From positions 17,708 to 81,707 of the forward strand of contig WHVA01000495.1 in the NCBI GenBank assembly GCA_015179125.1: a stretch of 64,000 nt of DNA. The letters are read 5' to 3'. A program made the position numbers and the translations under genes. The notes beneath the pieces were generated by a model, which was not told where the DNA came from, did not search any database, and saw only the letters and a program-made list of their open reading frames with translations. Below are positions 31,520-42,313 of this stretch, in pieces; position 1 is the stretch's first letter, and every line of letters starts with the position of its first letter. Source of the stretch: Gautieria morchelliformis (taxonomy: Eukaryota > Basidiomycota > Agaricomycetes > Gomphales > Gomphaceae).

Positions 31520-34500
31520 CTAACGCTTTGGCTTGCGCTTCCCACCCGCATTAGATCTGGTCTTTGTCTTCCCCTTGCCAACTCGTGCTTCCTTCGTCCG
31601 CTGTTCGCTAGCCACCTGATCTTCAACTTCCGCACCTTCCACATACCCAACACCCATCATGACGGGTTGCCCACCTGCGCCGCCATGGGCCAAGAACCCG
31701 AGCCGCTTACTCCGACGCCCGACGCCAACTAACGTACCGCTGTCCAAATCGTGTAAGGCCTGCTCTTCGTCACTATAGCTTGACTGACGTCTCTGAGCTT
31801 CCGCCCTGCTCACTGCGCGTTCTTCATCACTATAGCATGACTGTCTTCTTTGAGCCTCTGTTAGGTTAACTGCGCGCTCTTCATCACTATAGCTTGGATC
31901 CACCCTTCGAATCTCCTCGTCCAGTGTCGTACGTCTTTGCTTTCGAGATGCTTGTATCTGAGCAGGACGTCGCTTACCCACTGGATCCGGAGCTGGCGTA
32001 GACTCGTCCGGAGGCGCGAAGGACAGCGAGGGTAGATCGTCGTCATCTCCTTCACCTGACGGACTAGGAGTACGACTGCGGATAGAGGGGCGCGTAGCGG
32101 GCTTTGATGCACTGCGGACACGTCCCGGAGGCCGTGGTCTTCGTGGCGTCTCAGGCGGCAGGGGTGAGGACGGTGGGCGGCGAGAGAAAGGGTCATCCGC
32201 ATCTCCCGTATGGTGAGGCAACTGCCGCCTAGGTGCTAAGTCAGTACTTGTTGATGGAATTGAGCGTTCTCTGTGGGTGGTGGGCAGTATCGATGGCTTC
32301 TGCTGTATGGCCTGAGAAGGCAAACTACGGATCTCACGTTCCTGAAGGCGCCCCCTCGGTGCGTGTACTTCGACTGAGACCTCTACTAAGGGTGGAGCAG
32401 AAGTGCCTTGTTGACTTCCAAGGCGGTTAGGTGCACGACTGATTCCGGGTTTCGATGGCAGTAAAGGCGGCGTCGAGGGAGCTCTGTCCTCAACGTCATT
32501 GTCATTGTCACTGCAAAGCGATGGTGTAGTCCCATCAACTTCTTGCGGTACGGCAGGTATCGCCAGGGAACTACGAGAATGAGTCAAGGTGGAGGGATGA
32601 GGTGGTGGAAGAAATAGACGCGTCGAAGCTGCAGATGAGGTTGAAGCAGTAGGCGTCTGGGATGAGACCGTGAAGCGTCGTTTGATGGATGTAACTATAT
32701 AACGATGACGAATGGCGTAGGTGATTTGCTAGGAAAACGACTCACCAAGTGTACCTTGAGCTTCTTTGCCACTATCAAGTCTTTTTCTTTTATAACCAAT
32801 ACTCGGGCGATCTTCCATCAAGGAGCTCCCTTGGCTTGAGGACTGACTGTGTTCTACTCCAGACGAACTATTCGCGGTGCTCTGGCTGAGACTGTTTCCG
32901 CTTCCGACTCTGCGCAGTTTGACGGTTTTGAGCTCGCTCAAAAATTCCTCCATTTTATCCGCAGGAACTGTGGGTAACCTGTTCTTTGGGATAGCTTTCG
33001 AAGCTTCTGGCACGTTTGCGGTCTGGAAGCAGTGTGGTTCGATATTCTGTTGTATTTCCCATGCTTGAGTATGAACATACCTTTAACCCAGCTCTTAGTG
33101 AAGTAAGGACACTGTTGATACCAGGCCCTCGACGAGGTGAAGCAGAAAGGGGTATGCGCGTCGTCGAACACGAGGGTAAAGGTGGCGGGGGAGGCGGAGG
33201 CGGGGGAGCTGGCGGAGGCGCACTACTCAATCTTCTGGCGAGCTGTCAGTACGAGATGTCAAATGAGTATTCGAGGTACATGCACCACTACCGAATAGAC
33301 GTACCTCGTTCTCGAGGCTTCTGACCTTCTCTTCGAGTTCTCGAATGCGCTTTTTATCCGCTTCCGGGTCAATTGTAGGGACATTGTCCTTAGGGTCTTC
33401 CATAGATGCAGAGGCGCTACGTCGTAATAAAGTGGCCTTTCTCCGTGCGTCTTCGCCGGAGCTCGCGGTCCAAGACATACTGGATATTACATCTGATCGT
33501 GGTCCAACCGGCTCCCTGGCCCTACATCTGTCCACCATAGGCGACAGTAGTTGTGGCTCAATCTCTACCTCTCGCATCTTTCCCTTTCCCTTGGCACTCC
33601 AGCTGGGTGTAATTGGTCGCGGCGGGGTATCTCCATCGATTCTTGATACAACATCCATGACGGACCTAATGGCTGGAGGGCGAAACGGTGTCGGTGGGAA
33701 AGGATTTGACGATGGTCCTGCAATAGCAGATGACGAGCGCGGTGATATACGCAAGGCAAGATCTTGGTCATCGTGGGCACGGCTAGGCGAGGAATTTTCT
33801 GATGAAGGGTGAGTTTCTTCTTCTTCACTATGAGGTTCTGAGCCTTGTTCCTCAAGGCTTTCTTCTTCGCTTTCCTCCTCCTCCTTTTGAACATGGCCTT
33901 CATCTTGGGGTTCCTCGCCTTCAATTTCGGATATACGTCGTCTAACGGGACGTCGAGGTTTTGGTTCAGGGCTGATGATACCTGCAGCAAAGCGGACGTG
34001 ACGGATGTCCGCATGGTCGTCTGGTGTCGGTGATCGTGAGAACAGAGACCCCGGCATATTCATAGATGTCCCTCGACGGTGAAGTGCTGGTGGATTGTGT
34101 GATAAATGTGTTGGGAGGCCTAGCGGTTCGGAAACATTGATGGTCAGTATAGACTAGGCATATTACATATCAATAAACTTACAACGGTCCTCCAAGTCAT
34201 GATCACGTCGCAGCTTGGCAACATAAGACTGATCCTCAATGTCCCTTCTGACGCGTTTCAACGCGCGATCGTCGTGCGAGTGTAACGGAGTGGATTGTCG
34301 CCTTTGCCTCTTCTCGGTGTTGTATTCTAATTCAGTGCGGTAACGCGACGGGCCTGCCACAGGCCGTGCAACTGAGGTCTTTCGATACAATCAATCATTT
34401 ATAAAGAGTCTGTAGAGTCACAGAATGGCATGAAACGTACGTCGGCGACGCCAGCTGCGTTTACGACAAACTCAGTGATCTCACGCGAAACAAAAGAGAA

Positions 34501-34677
34501 AACGTTTGAAAGCAGGCCCGTCTTTGAACCACTCGAATTGGCTGTGGTCTCTGACACGCTTTGTTCATAAGGTAAAGGCGAGGGTGAAGGCGGGCGATTT
34601 TCGTCCGAACCAGACATGCGGCGGCTTTCCAAATAAGGCGCCCACAATGGAATTGTTTCTACAGCTACTGTACTCAT
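31520..34677 (-). CDS. Large disordered protein with coiled coil and polyproline run, function unknown
   Basis: Multi-exon gene starting MSTVAVETIPLWAPYLESRR. I do not recognise it as a named family. Visible parts in order: a Ser/Pro-rich N-terminus; a possible amphipathic segment LLSNVFSFVSREITEFVVN; a basic KRVRRDIEDQSYVAKLRRD stretch; a long acidic run rich in EEE; a predicted coiled coil (KKRIRELEEKVRSLENE); a proline run (PPPAPPPPPPPPPLPS) followed by GINSVLTSLRAGLK and FLSELKTVKLRRVG, which look WH2-like; and a Ser/Arg/Pro-rich tail with three 19-residue repeats (YSDEERAV ... EAQRRQS) and a basic end (GKRKPKR, NLS-like). Nuclear envelope, actin-linked or scaffold roles are possible, but none is shown. 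Exon joins are approximate. Confidence 0.6.
31767..31892 (-). repeat. In-frame 57-bp repeat, three copies
   Basis: Within the tail of the disordered protein, the unit encoding YSDEERAV-x3-EAQRRQS-x occurs twice in full and a third time as YSDEEQALHD. The period of 57 bp keeps the frame. Confidence 0.7.
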
Positions 34678-34858
34678 CCGTCGTCCGTCTTGTGTCGCAT
34701 TCGCGACTGGTACATACAATACGCAGGAGAAAGTACGAGTAATGGAGTAATGTCCGCGATACACGTAGAGGTCGTGAAATCGTTAAAATATGATAGATAG
34801 AATAGAGTAATGGAGAACAGTCGGAGCGTCACCGAAGTGGCACAAGGAATGTTCTGTC

Positions 34859-36196
34859 TTAGCGATATCCTGTGACTGAAATTCCATTAACTCTCTCGCA
34901 TACTCTTTGAGTTGGACTCATAGAGAACATACCTTGATAGTCATACGTAGGTGGCTGTGGCATCTGGGGCGATGCGCCGCCAATACTGGCTCGGACGGCA
35001 GCATATGGATCAGCGTACTGCATGGTCCGACTAACACCAGGGGACGCGGGTGCGGGGGCGTCGAAGCCACTCGGCGTAGGATCCGAGAAGGCACCGTATG
35101 CGTCAATGCTAGGGCGAGATTTAGGCTCTGCGTCGGGACGGTATCGATTGTCATCGCTAAAGGGTGAAGAGACTTCTTCGGCTGTAGTGCGACGCATAGG
35201 GGGAGTTGAGGTGCATTTGAGGGAATATGGCCGTAGCGTGATTCGTCATCATCTTCGTCATCATCTTCGTGGGCGTGCATTTCGGAAGGTGGGTTGAAGT
35301 TTGGATCTCGTCGTGGGTTGGATTTGCCAGATCTCCAGTCGAGCACAAGGATCGTCATAGTTCCTATCCAGCATACTGACCTCGACAGGTCAGAACCAGT
35401 CATTCGGGCAAGTAGAACAAATACAGACCAGTAGAGAGCCAGAAAAAGATAGCGCCAGCTTTCTTAGTGGAACACCAGCCTGAAAGGCCATTTTTGAAAC
35501 CGTCCCCTTTACTGGCGTTGGGGTCGTTGTTAGGATTCTTGCATCCAGGCTCAGTCCAAGCTAGCGACTTAATAGATTAGCACGGTCCTAAGGCAGGGAG
35601 CTCGCTTCCTTTACCTGAGATAGTCACGATGAAACTGAAACCAAAATGTTAGCTTGATCGTCGCTGAAATAGATTAAGCATACCTGATCAAAAATGCTCC
35701 GAAAAGTCCTGCTCCAGCGAGTATAAATCCCACTCGAACTTCCTTCATTGCTCGGGCAAGCCGGATGAGCTTGTCGTACTTTTCGTAAATGACAGGCACG
35801 AGCACCATGAAAAGGGCGATAAAGAAGCCAAACAAAGCTATAAATATTGAGAATCCACTGAGGCCAGCTGCAGAGATACTGTCAGTAACGGGCCAACGCT
35901 TGGTCTGACTGAAATCACTCACATGGCCCAACGCCCCACTTGGCTTGAAAGGCAGCCACGCTGGCAAAACAGCACAAGGCAAGGAACGAGAAAAATATTT
36001 CCCCTGCATGGCACACAATGGCGGGTTTGGAGACGATCATCTAATACGGCTGGCCTCAGTGCAAAGCATATGAGGAGGGGCGGGTACATACGTCTTCTTC
36101 GTGCGCCATACTGCCAAATCCCGGTTTAGGCAGTGATTCCTCCTTCTGGGGGACCAACTTATTCACTGTATCTTTGATTGTATCCAGAAACGACAT
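34859..36196 (-). CDS. Four-span membrane protein, MARVEL-like
   Basis: Starts MSFLDTIKDTVNKLVPQKEE (36196), with several short introns. Four hydrophobic segments follow: ACHAGEIFFSFLALCCFAS-type helix 1 (reading VCHAGEIFFSFLALCCFASV), GFSIFIALFGFFIALFMVLV, VGFILAGAGLFGAFLI, and AGAIFFWLSLVCWSVLLILA. Between helices 3 and 4 is an extracellular or lumenal loop with two Cys (TEPGCKNPNN, GWCSTKKAG). A long cytosolic tail rich in Asp/Glu, Pro and Ser follows (HAHEDDDEDDDESRYG). This layout matches fungal MARVEL/SUR7-type proteins of membrane domains; the exact family is inferred. It ends CERVNGISVTGYR at 34859. Confidence 0.7.
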
Positions 36197-37200
36197 GGCG
36201 AGCTCGCTGCGAGTTCACGCTCTTCAAATTCGAGGTAGAAAATGTACGCGTCAAGCGAGTTATACAAACGTCCTGGTTGCAAAGATTAACTCTGCTCACT
36301 GTTTTGAGGGAGGGAAACACGAGAAAGCTGTGGTTTTTTTGTTGTCGGCGCAGCGAACGAACTACGTAAACCCCGGCAGTTTCCGAGACTGATTGGTAAT
36401 CCGCCACAGCCTGTACGCTGTGACTCGGTGGCAATATGTTGCCTCGGTGCTGCACCGCGTCTCTTGTGGGCTGTCCCTTTTTTCCAATGCTCTTGAACTT
36501 GTGGCACCCATTTCAGGAGCTCTTACAGTATCTCCTTTGCACTGCGCTATCGAGCAAGTACAGTGGCTGTACTAGGCCACGGGAACTATGGCAAAGCTAC
36601 TCCAGATGAGTAGAGAAAATCGTCCTACGGTTTTTTTTACCCATTTGGAGTAGCCTACTACATCTTGTCCTGCGTGAACCAGCTTGCAGATCCACGCCAT
36701 GGCGAATTCTGTAGCCACATGTCACAAGAGAATTCTCGTCAACTCTCTGCCCGTGTTTCTTTACAAGGTCAAGGTAACCTGACTCTGTTCGAAAGCCTAT
36801 GGGTTAGAGTTGCAGCCCGAGCATGCCGTAATTAGGCCCCCCACTTTGTATATTTGCCTTCGCAAATGTGCCTAAGTAATGGGTCTGTACACTTTAGTAA
36901 ATCAAGCTGATAACTGATGCGACACTAGTGCGATATTGAGCCTGTCTTCGCGCCGTACAACTGCAGTTTAATTATATCTAGGCATCCGTGTCGCCCAGCA
37001 CAATGAAACAGCAGCAACAGCATACGGGAATCGCCCGTCCAGTACTACACTACCGAGACACAAGACACCTAAAGCGAGGTTGAGAGCGCACACTACACGG
37101 GAAATTATGACTATTCATCAATTACATGTACGACTACATACATAGCTTTAAAGTTCCTTCCTCGATCATAGCGAGTCCTTCCACGATGGTAGAATAAATG
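36197..37200. other. Intergenic region, about 1 kb, no gene seen
   Basis: This is the promoter side of the MARVEL-like gene and the 3' side of the CCDC174-like gene. ORFs here are short and lack family resemblance. No repeats or RNA genes were recognised. Confidence 0.6.
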
Positions 37201-38550
37201 TTATGCTCCCTTTGCTTTCGCAGCCATTATGTCACGTTCTAAAGCCGCCAAAAATTCATCTGCAGACTGGGGTTGACTATGGTTTTCTTTGGTGCCGGGC
37301 TTTGACTTTGCTCGTCTGGAGGTTGTGCTCCCCCCTTCACTTGCTTCCGTTGCAACCGCCGTCGTGTCTTTCGCTGCTATACTTGATGGGTCCTTGACTT
37401 TCCGCCTTTTAGCTTCGATAGCTTTCCGCCTCTCCTCAATCTCTCGTTTTCGCTTCTCCAACCCAGGCCGAACTTCTATCCCTGCAGCTGCACCGGATTC
37501 CTCTCGTGCCTGTCCCGTCTCCATCCTACTCCGCCTAAGCTCTTCCATCTGCTTCTGCCGTGTTTCTTCATCCTTAGAAAATTGATAGAAACCGGCGCCC
37601 TGCGGCCGTACTTCCCGGGTAGCATCGTAATGTTCAGCAGGATTAGAGTCTTCCTTGGCAGCAGCTTCGACAGCGGCAATCTTTTCCGCCGATTGTTCAT
37701 AAGTCGGGAAGTAATTGGCATCACCACCTATATACAAGAGAGCCATAAGCATATACGCTTGCCAGTAGAGAGATGAACTCACGGATGAGGTATGGACTAA
37801 GACCTCAAGATTAGCGGACTGTTATGAGTAAGAAAGACATGGGATGACATACTCGTCTTCCTGCTCAGGTTCTTCATCCACTGACTGCAGCAGGTTGCGA
37901 GGAACTTCACTGCGTCGTGCGGTTCGCATGCGTCCAAATTCATCCTCGTATTCCACGATGGGATCATTCTGAACAAGGATGGTTATGAATCAGATCGATC
38001 TACGGAAGCTGATTACATATATACCTCGTCCAAACGTTCGGGAACTGTTAGAGATTCGTCAACGTCCTCGCTACTATCTGAGTCGTATTCCTCCGCTTTT
38101 CTATCGAACTTTCTGGGCGCCGTGTGTTAATCATCTCGACAATATCAAGCATATAATTATGAGATACATACGTCGACGAGTAGCGCATCATACTGCTTTT
38201 CACTCAACCCTGCGGTTTTGCCTTTCTTCAGCTTCTCATACTGCGCCGCCTTACGCTCAAGAGCATCCTTAGCGGCTTCCAGGGTGGGCTTGCTAGCCAA
38301 CGCCCATTCCAAATCACGGGCATTGCGCGATGCAACACCCTTATTCGGTCGGGCCCATACAGTAGGTTTCTACCAAGTGACCAGGTTACACTGGGACGCC
38401 AGTATCAAGCGATTCACAAACCTTATCCGGTCTTTTCACTCCACCCTTGAGAGCCGTCTCCTTTCCAAGCGCGCGATTCTGTGCGAATTCTGCCTCTTGC
38501 TTCAATAGGTGCGCCTTTAAATCCAAGAACGACGAGGTTGAGGGAGCCAT
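37201..38550 (-). CDS. CCDC174-like coiled-coil nuclear protein (DUF4078)
   Basis: Starts MAPSTSSFLDLKAHLLKQEA (38550). Helical, charged N-terminal half (RKAAQYEKLKKGKTAGLSEK). An acidic segment (YDSDSSEDVDESL) precedes the conserved block with VEYEDEFGRMRTARRSEVPR and then, after introns, HYDATREVRPQGAGFYQFS, DEETRQKQMEELRRSR. This is the DUF4078 region typical of CCDC174, an exon-junction-complex-associated protein in animals. A long basic coiled coil with NLS-like KRRKVKD follows, and it ends ERDIMAAKAKGA. Spliced length fits small fungal members (about 350 residues). A role in RNA processing is inferred from the family. It lies next to the splicing factor PRP18, two genes on. Confidence 0.8.
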
Positions 38551-38961
38551 GGGTCACGTGATGACATGCGATCGGAAGTCTGGACCGAAAGCCTGCACAC
38601 AGCAACACGGTATCAGAGCCTCTTGTAAAAACCTGCTATCGTCTTTCGTGACTTGCACTAGTATAACGCTCGGCCTTAACAGTTCCTTGATTCCGTTCGA
38701 CTACTATATGGCAATACTGAGAAAAAGCACTTTGGATGCCTACTTGACCGGATTATACTTGGACTTTATGTAATGGTTGCCTGCAGACTACCTGCCAGTG
38801 GATGGATGATCACGGGTGTCTATACATTTACACTCATTTACACTTTCAAAGATGAACTGATGGAATTCCATGTTGCGATTTGAGCCAGTCACGAATAGAC
38901 ACTATCGAACTATAATTCGTATTTCCGTTACCACCAGGTATGCTAGGAAACTGCGCATCTA
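38551..38961. other. Intergenic region, 411 bp, no gene seen
   Basis: The region contains the CCDC174-like promoter and the COX12 3' end. It is AT-rich, with no supported feature. Confidence 0.5.
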
Positions 38962-39489
38962 TCAAGGATCAAGGCTGGCAGGAAATGCGCCTCCTTCTCT
39001 CTGCTCATCAAATTTCTCGATCTGTCGGTGAACACTAAGTAAGCCATCGGTGTCTTGTCTGCAGACGCAGCTACCTACCCATGCATCTAAAAGGAAATAT
39101 AAGGACAGGAACCATGAAGTAGCTTTATTACTCACTCGGACACAGGGAATGGAAAGCTTTATAGAACTGCTTGCAAGGCGCAAAGTCCTCCCCTTTGGCG
39201 TTGATGCATTTGTAGTAGTCAATATAGTTCTGGTAACTTATGGGGGTGGATGCATAAATGAAGACATCAACTATTGCCACAGATGACGAACCAATGCCTC
39301 GTTTGGTTCTGGTTGGGAAACCGGGCTATCATATGGCATGGTGAACTCAGTTTAATTCCAAGGAGAAAGTATATACCATCGAATCCCGCCGTTTGCAAGA
39401 CAAATTTGCTAATAAGAGACCATCAGTCAACACGGATAGATGGCTGAGTTGAGAATACTTGCACACCTTTTGACTTCAGCTTCGGCCAT
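38962..39489 (-). CDS. COX12: Cytochrome c oxidase subunit VIb (Cox12)
   Basis: Small intermembrane-space subunit of respiratory complex IV. At least five exons splice to a product that reads MAEAEVK, TAGFDARFPNQNQTRH, CYQNYIDYYKCINAKGEDF, APCKQFYKAFHSLCPNAW and IEKFDEQREGGAFPASLDP. The two disulphide motifs are present: C-x9-C (CYQNYIDYYKC) and C-x10-C (CKQFYKAFHSLC), as expected for Cox12/COX6B twin-Cys proteins imported by the Mia40 route. Exons are tiny, which hides the gene from simple ORF finding. Every splice site in this reading is GT-AG. The start at 39489 lies only 77 bp from the divergent PRP18 start. Confidence 0.9.
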
Positions 39490-39566
39490 TGTGGATAGTC
39501 ACAAAAGGTATGGGTAAACGTGGGCGTCACATATTGTCGCTGCTCCGCCTAACTTCTCCAGTTTTA
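39490..39566. promoter_or_regulatory. Shared bidirectional promoter/leader of COX12 and PRP18 (77 bp)
   Basis: The two ATGs face away from each other and only 77 bp separate them, so both 5' leaders and core promoters must overlap, or transcription must begin inside the neighbour's leader. An upstream in-frame ATG of the PRP18 frame at 39510 would shorten the gap further. Confidence 0.6.
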
Positions 39567-40890
39567 ATGGAGGCTCTTAAAGCTGAGATTGCTGTCAAAC
39601 GAAAAGCTCTTCAAGATGACCCCTTTATATCTTCACGCCCGACCAAATACATGAGGAAAGGAGAACTAGAGAAGCTGCGCGAAGAGCAAGAATTGAAGGA
39701 GAAGGAAGCGAGAGTTGCTAAGGAGGTGCCTGAAAAGCAGCATAAGTCACAGGTATAGCTCACGTATCATTACGTCGAGTATGGTTGACCGTTCGCAAAT
39801 CAACGTTTCTAGAACAGGGCCTTGCAACCGACGTCACATTCAACCTCTCATTCACCCTTACCCCCTTCGATATCCGCATCCCCCAAGCCTGAGGGTACTT
39901 TCAATATTTCAAATGAGGAGACCATTCGCCGATTAAGATTGAAGGGACAGCCAATCAGGTTGTTTGGGGAGTCAGACAAAGAGCGTCGTCTTCGGTTGCG
40001 TGCCCTCGAACTAATTGAAGAGAAGGGAGGCGAGAAAGGTGGCGGCACAAACGACTTCAAAAAAGCACTAGAAGACGTCGAGCTGAGCGAGAGAGTTGAG
40101 CGCCATATAGATGCCGCCAGAGACGGAGGCAAGGGGAAAGAAAAGGAGAAAGAAGGGGACCGTGGCGGCGTTATCGATCTTAGTCTTATCAAAAGTGACC
40201 CAGACAAGCTGTATCCTTTGATATACTATGCTCTCAAGCGGACGCTGAAGGAATGGGAGGAATCGATGGGACAGAGGCCTGGTACGTCCCTTCATGTTAG
40301 AGACTTCGAACTTACAAATACCACATTGAATCATCAGAACAAATCAAACGCTCAATGCAGGGTAAGCTTGCTGCTGCAACACAAGTCCAGTCAGCAGAAT
40401 ACTTGAAGCCGTTGTTCAAGCTTCTACGGTCGCGAGTGAGTGAGCTTTACGTTTGTCCCAGTATTAATTATACAAACCTATTCCAGTCCTTACCGTCTGA
40501 TGTACTGGGACGAATCGCCGAAATTGTCTATTATATGCAAATGCGGCAATACCAGCGTGCCAACGATTCCTACCTTCGTCTCAGCATCGGTAATGCCCCG
40601 TGGCCAATCGGTGTAACTATGGTTGGGTGCGTTAAGATATTTATCTTTACCCCATTTCCTACTCATCTTTTGATGGCCAGTATCCACGAACGTTCGGCCC
40701 GAGAGAAGATTTCTAGCGACCAAGTGGCACATGTGCTCAACGATGAAGTTAGCCGTAAATATATCCAGAGTCTTAAACGGTATGTTCCACCCATGTCTCC
40801 TATCCAGAGACCGATATTCTCTCTCCTAGACTTCTGACCTTCGCACAAACCAAATATCCCCCGGAAGATGTTTCACAATTGATGGGATAG
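39567..40890 (+). CDS. PRP18: Pre-mRNA-splicing factor 18 (Prp18)
   Basis: Second-step splicing factor of the spliceosome, working with Slu7 at 3' splice-site choice. Starts [19 protein letters not shown], the family N-terminus. A Lys/Glu-rich helix follows. The SFM/PRP4-like motif is [20 protein letters not shown]. The acidic linker leads to [20 protein letters not shown] and the helical Prp18 core: [99 protein letters not shown]. It ends [10 protein letters not shown] with TAG at 40888-40890. Several introns; the core is complete. Its last 65 bases overlap the opposite-strand ORF at 40826-41239. Confidence 0.93.
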
Positions 40891-41239
40891 GCTTGCTCTT
40901 AAGTGTGTACATCATCTTCTCAGACTTGTATCCGAATTGAATAGTCCGTGGCCTTTCACAATTTTGAATTACTTGTAACACTGCGAAACCCGTGCGTCTG
41001 GAACATGACTTACCTGTGATTTTCAGACCACCACACGAATCCCAGGCATTTTTACAGTCAGTTATGGGATTCATTTTACTCTTTCTTTCCAGCACTTCGG
41101 GAGCATCAAATACGGCTCCTGTGGCGGGCGCGCAAGTCAAATACAGCGAGTGGGCCAACCTAACGATACCTTTGGCATGTGATATCCAATACCGTACCAA
41201 AGGCTCTGATTCTTTCACAACAGCACCGGATGGGTCCAT
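40826..41239 (-). CDS. Hypothetical small protein, overlapping the PRP18 3' end
   Basis: This is an ATG-started open frame of 137 codons with balanced composition. I do not recognise a family. Distinct segments include [37 protein letters not shown] and [16 protein letters not shown], with four Cys in the first two thirds. An intron may begin near the GKSCS segment, which would change the C-terminus. The complexity and absence of repeats argue for a real gene, but transcript evidence is lacking. It is tail-to-tail with PRP18, overlapping by 65 bp. Confidence 0.5.
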   Translation of the reverse strand: MDPSGAVVKESEPLVRYWISHAKGIVRLAHSLYLTCAPATGAVFDAPEVLERKSKMNPITDCKNAWDSCGGLKITGKSCSRRTGFAVLQVIQNCERPRTIQFGYKSEKMMYTLKSKPIPSIVKHLPGDIWFVRRSEV

Positions 41240-41378
41240 AACAGAAGTTAAGTAACTTCTGTGTGAGTTATTTACTGACCATGCAGAGACTAGACAAAGA
41301 GAAAGTAATTACAATATAAGCGGGACTAGTAAGGAGTGTGAATATTAAATACACCACGCAATAAGCAAAGTTTACATG

Positions 41379-42228
41379 TCAGAAGATTGCATTTATGATA
41401 CCGCCTCCGACAGCAGCACCTACGAGGCAAACAATGAGTAAAAGGCAAGTGAGGACGAAAAGGATTGTTCAAAGCACCTGCTCCGAAACCAACACCACCA
41501 GCAGCGGCTTGAGCCATCTGCCAGCGATACTATCAGTCTCCATGATACGGGATTGCCAGCATCACGTACGGTGTTTCCCAATTTTCCTCCGAACTTCTTT
41601 TTCGGAGCTTGAACTTGCTGAGGCTCTGGAGGTGGCACAGGTGCTGGGGCGGCACAGGTGCCAAAGGCATGGGATTATAGGAAGCTTTCTCGCTGGGAAT
41701 GGGTGCAACCATGCGACCGCCAGGGAACACGGGGGGCCGGTGGATGTAGGAGCGACCTTCTCGACATAGTTTGACGGAAATAATCCCGTTTGACCACGGC
41801 TGTTCTTTCCCTTCCACCAGTCTGCATTCGTCTCTTCTAGTATTTCGATAGTTTCTCCAGCCATGAAAGAAAGATCTCCGGGCTCCTACACGTAGAGTTA
41901 GGATCGACACGAAACGCGAGAGACTGCTGCCTGTACTTACTTGCCCAGTCTCATTGTATGGCCACAGCGATCGAGCCTGGGCTGCCTGAGAGTATGGAGG
42001 AGCCGGAGCTGGTGGTGCTACCCTCCTCGGGGAAGGCACAACAAGTGTGGGCGTGGGCGACGGCGATGCCATTGGAGTCGGCATCGCAGCAGCTGGCTGT
42101 GCAAACGGGAGTTTGCTCGTCATGAGTTGCCCATCTGTAGACGATATTACTCCCTGTCCGACAAGAAAGTCGATATCCGCCTGCATACGAGAGACTACAT
42201 GGGCAAGGAATGCATCTGAGGTTGCCAT
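41379..42228 (-). CDS. SH3-domain protein, LSB1/PIN3 (Las17-binding)-like
   Basis: Starts [20 protein letters not shown]. The helical N-terminus is followed by a Pro/Ala-rich linker and then an SH3 domain: [10 protein letters not shown] joined across an intron to [18 protein letters not shown], then [20 protein letters not shown], which includes the conserved WW, G and PSNY positions. A Pro/Gln-rich stretch leads to [10 protein letters not shown] and a glycine-rich hydrophobic end (GGVGFGAG then [11 protein letters not shown]) as in yeast Lsb1/Pin3. Such proteins bind Las17/WASP and regulate cortical actin, and the yeast ones also affect prion formation (family knowledge). Divergent from NUP159, with 85 bp between the starts. 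Confidence 0.75.
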
Positions 42229-42313
42229 GATGATAAGAGTGGATGGTTGAAAGGTTAGGTGTTTGTGCTTAGTCAGCTTGCCCAGGACTTGTGGCGCGTT
42301 CATCCACGACTAG
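42229..42313. promoter_or_regulatory. Shared 85-bp promoter between the LSB1-like gene and NUP159
   Basis: The start codons at 42228 (minus) and 42314 (plus) leave 85 bp for two divergent leaders. No clear TATA box was seen. Confidence 0.5.

Noticed and set aside
33160..33230. Polyproline run taken as a formin FH1 domain
   Set aside because: No FH2 domain follows and the gene lacks any formin motif.
39489..39566. Upstream extension of PRP18 from 39489 or 39510
   Set aside because: 39489 is not an ATG, and the family N-terminus MEALKAEI begins at 39567.
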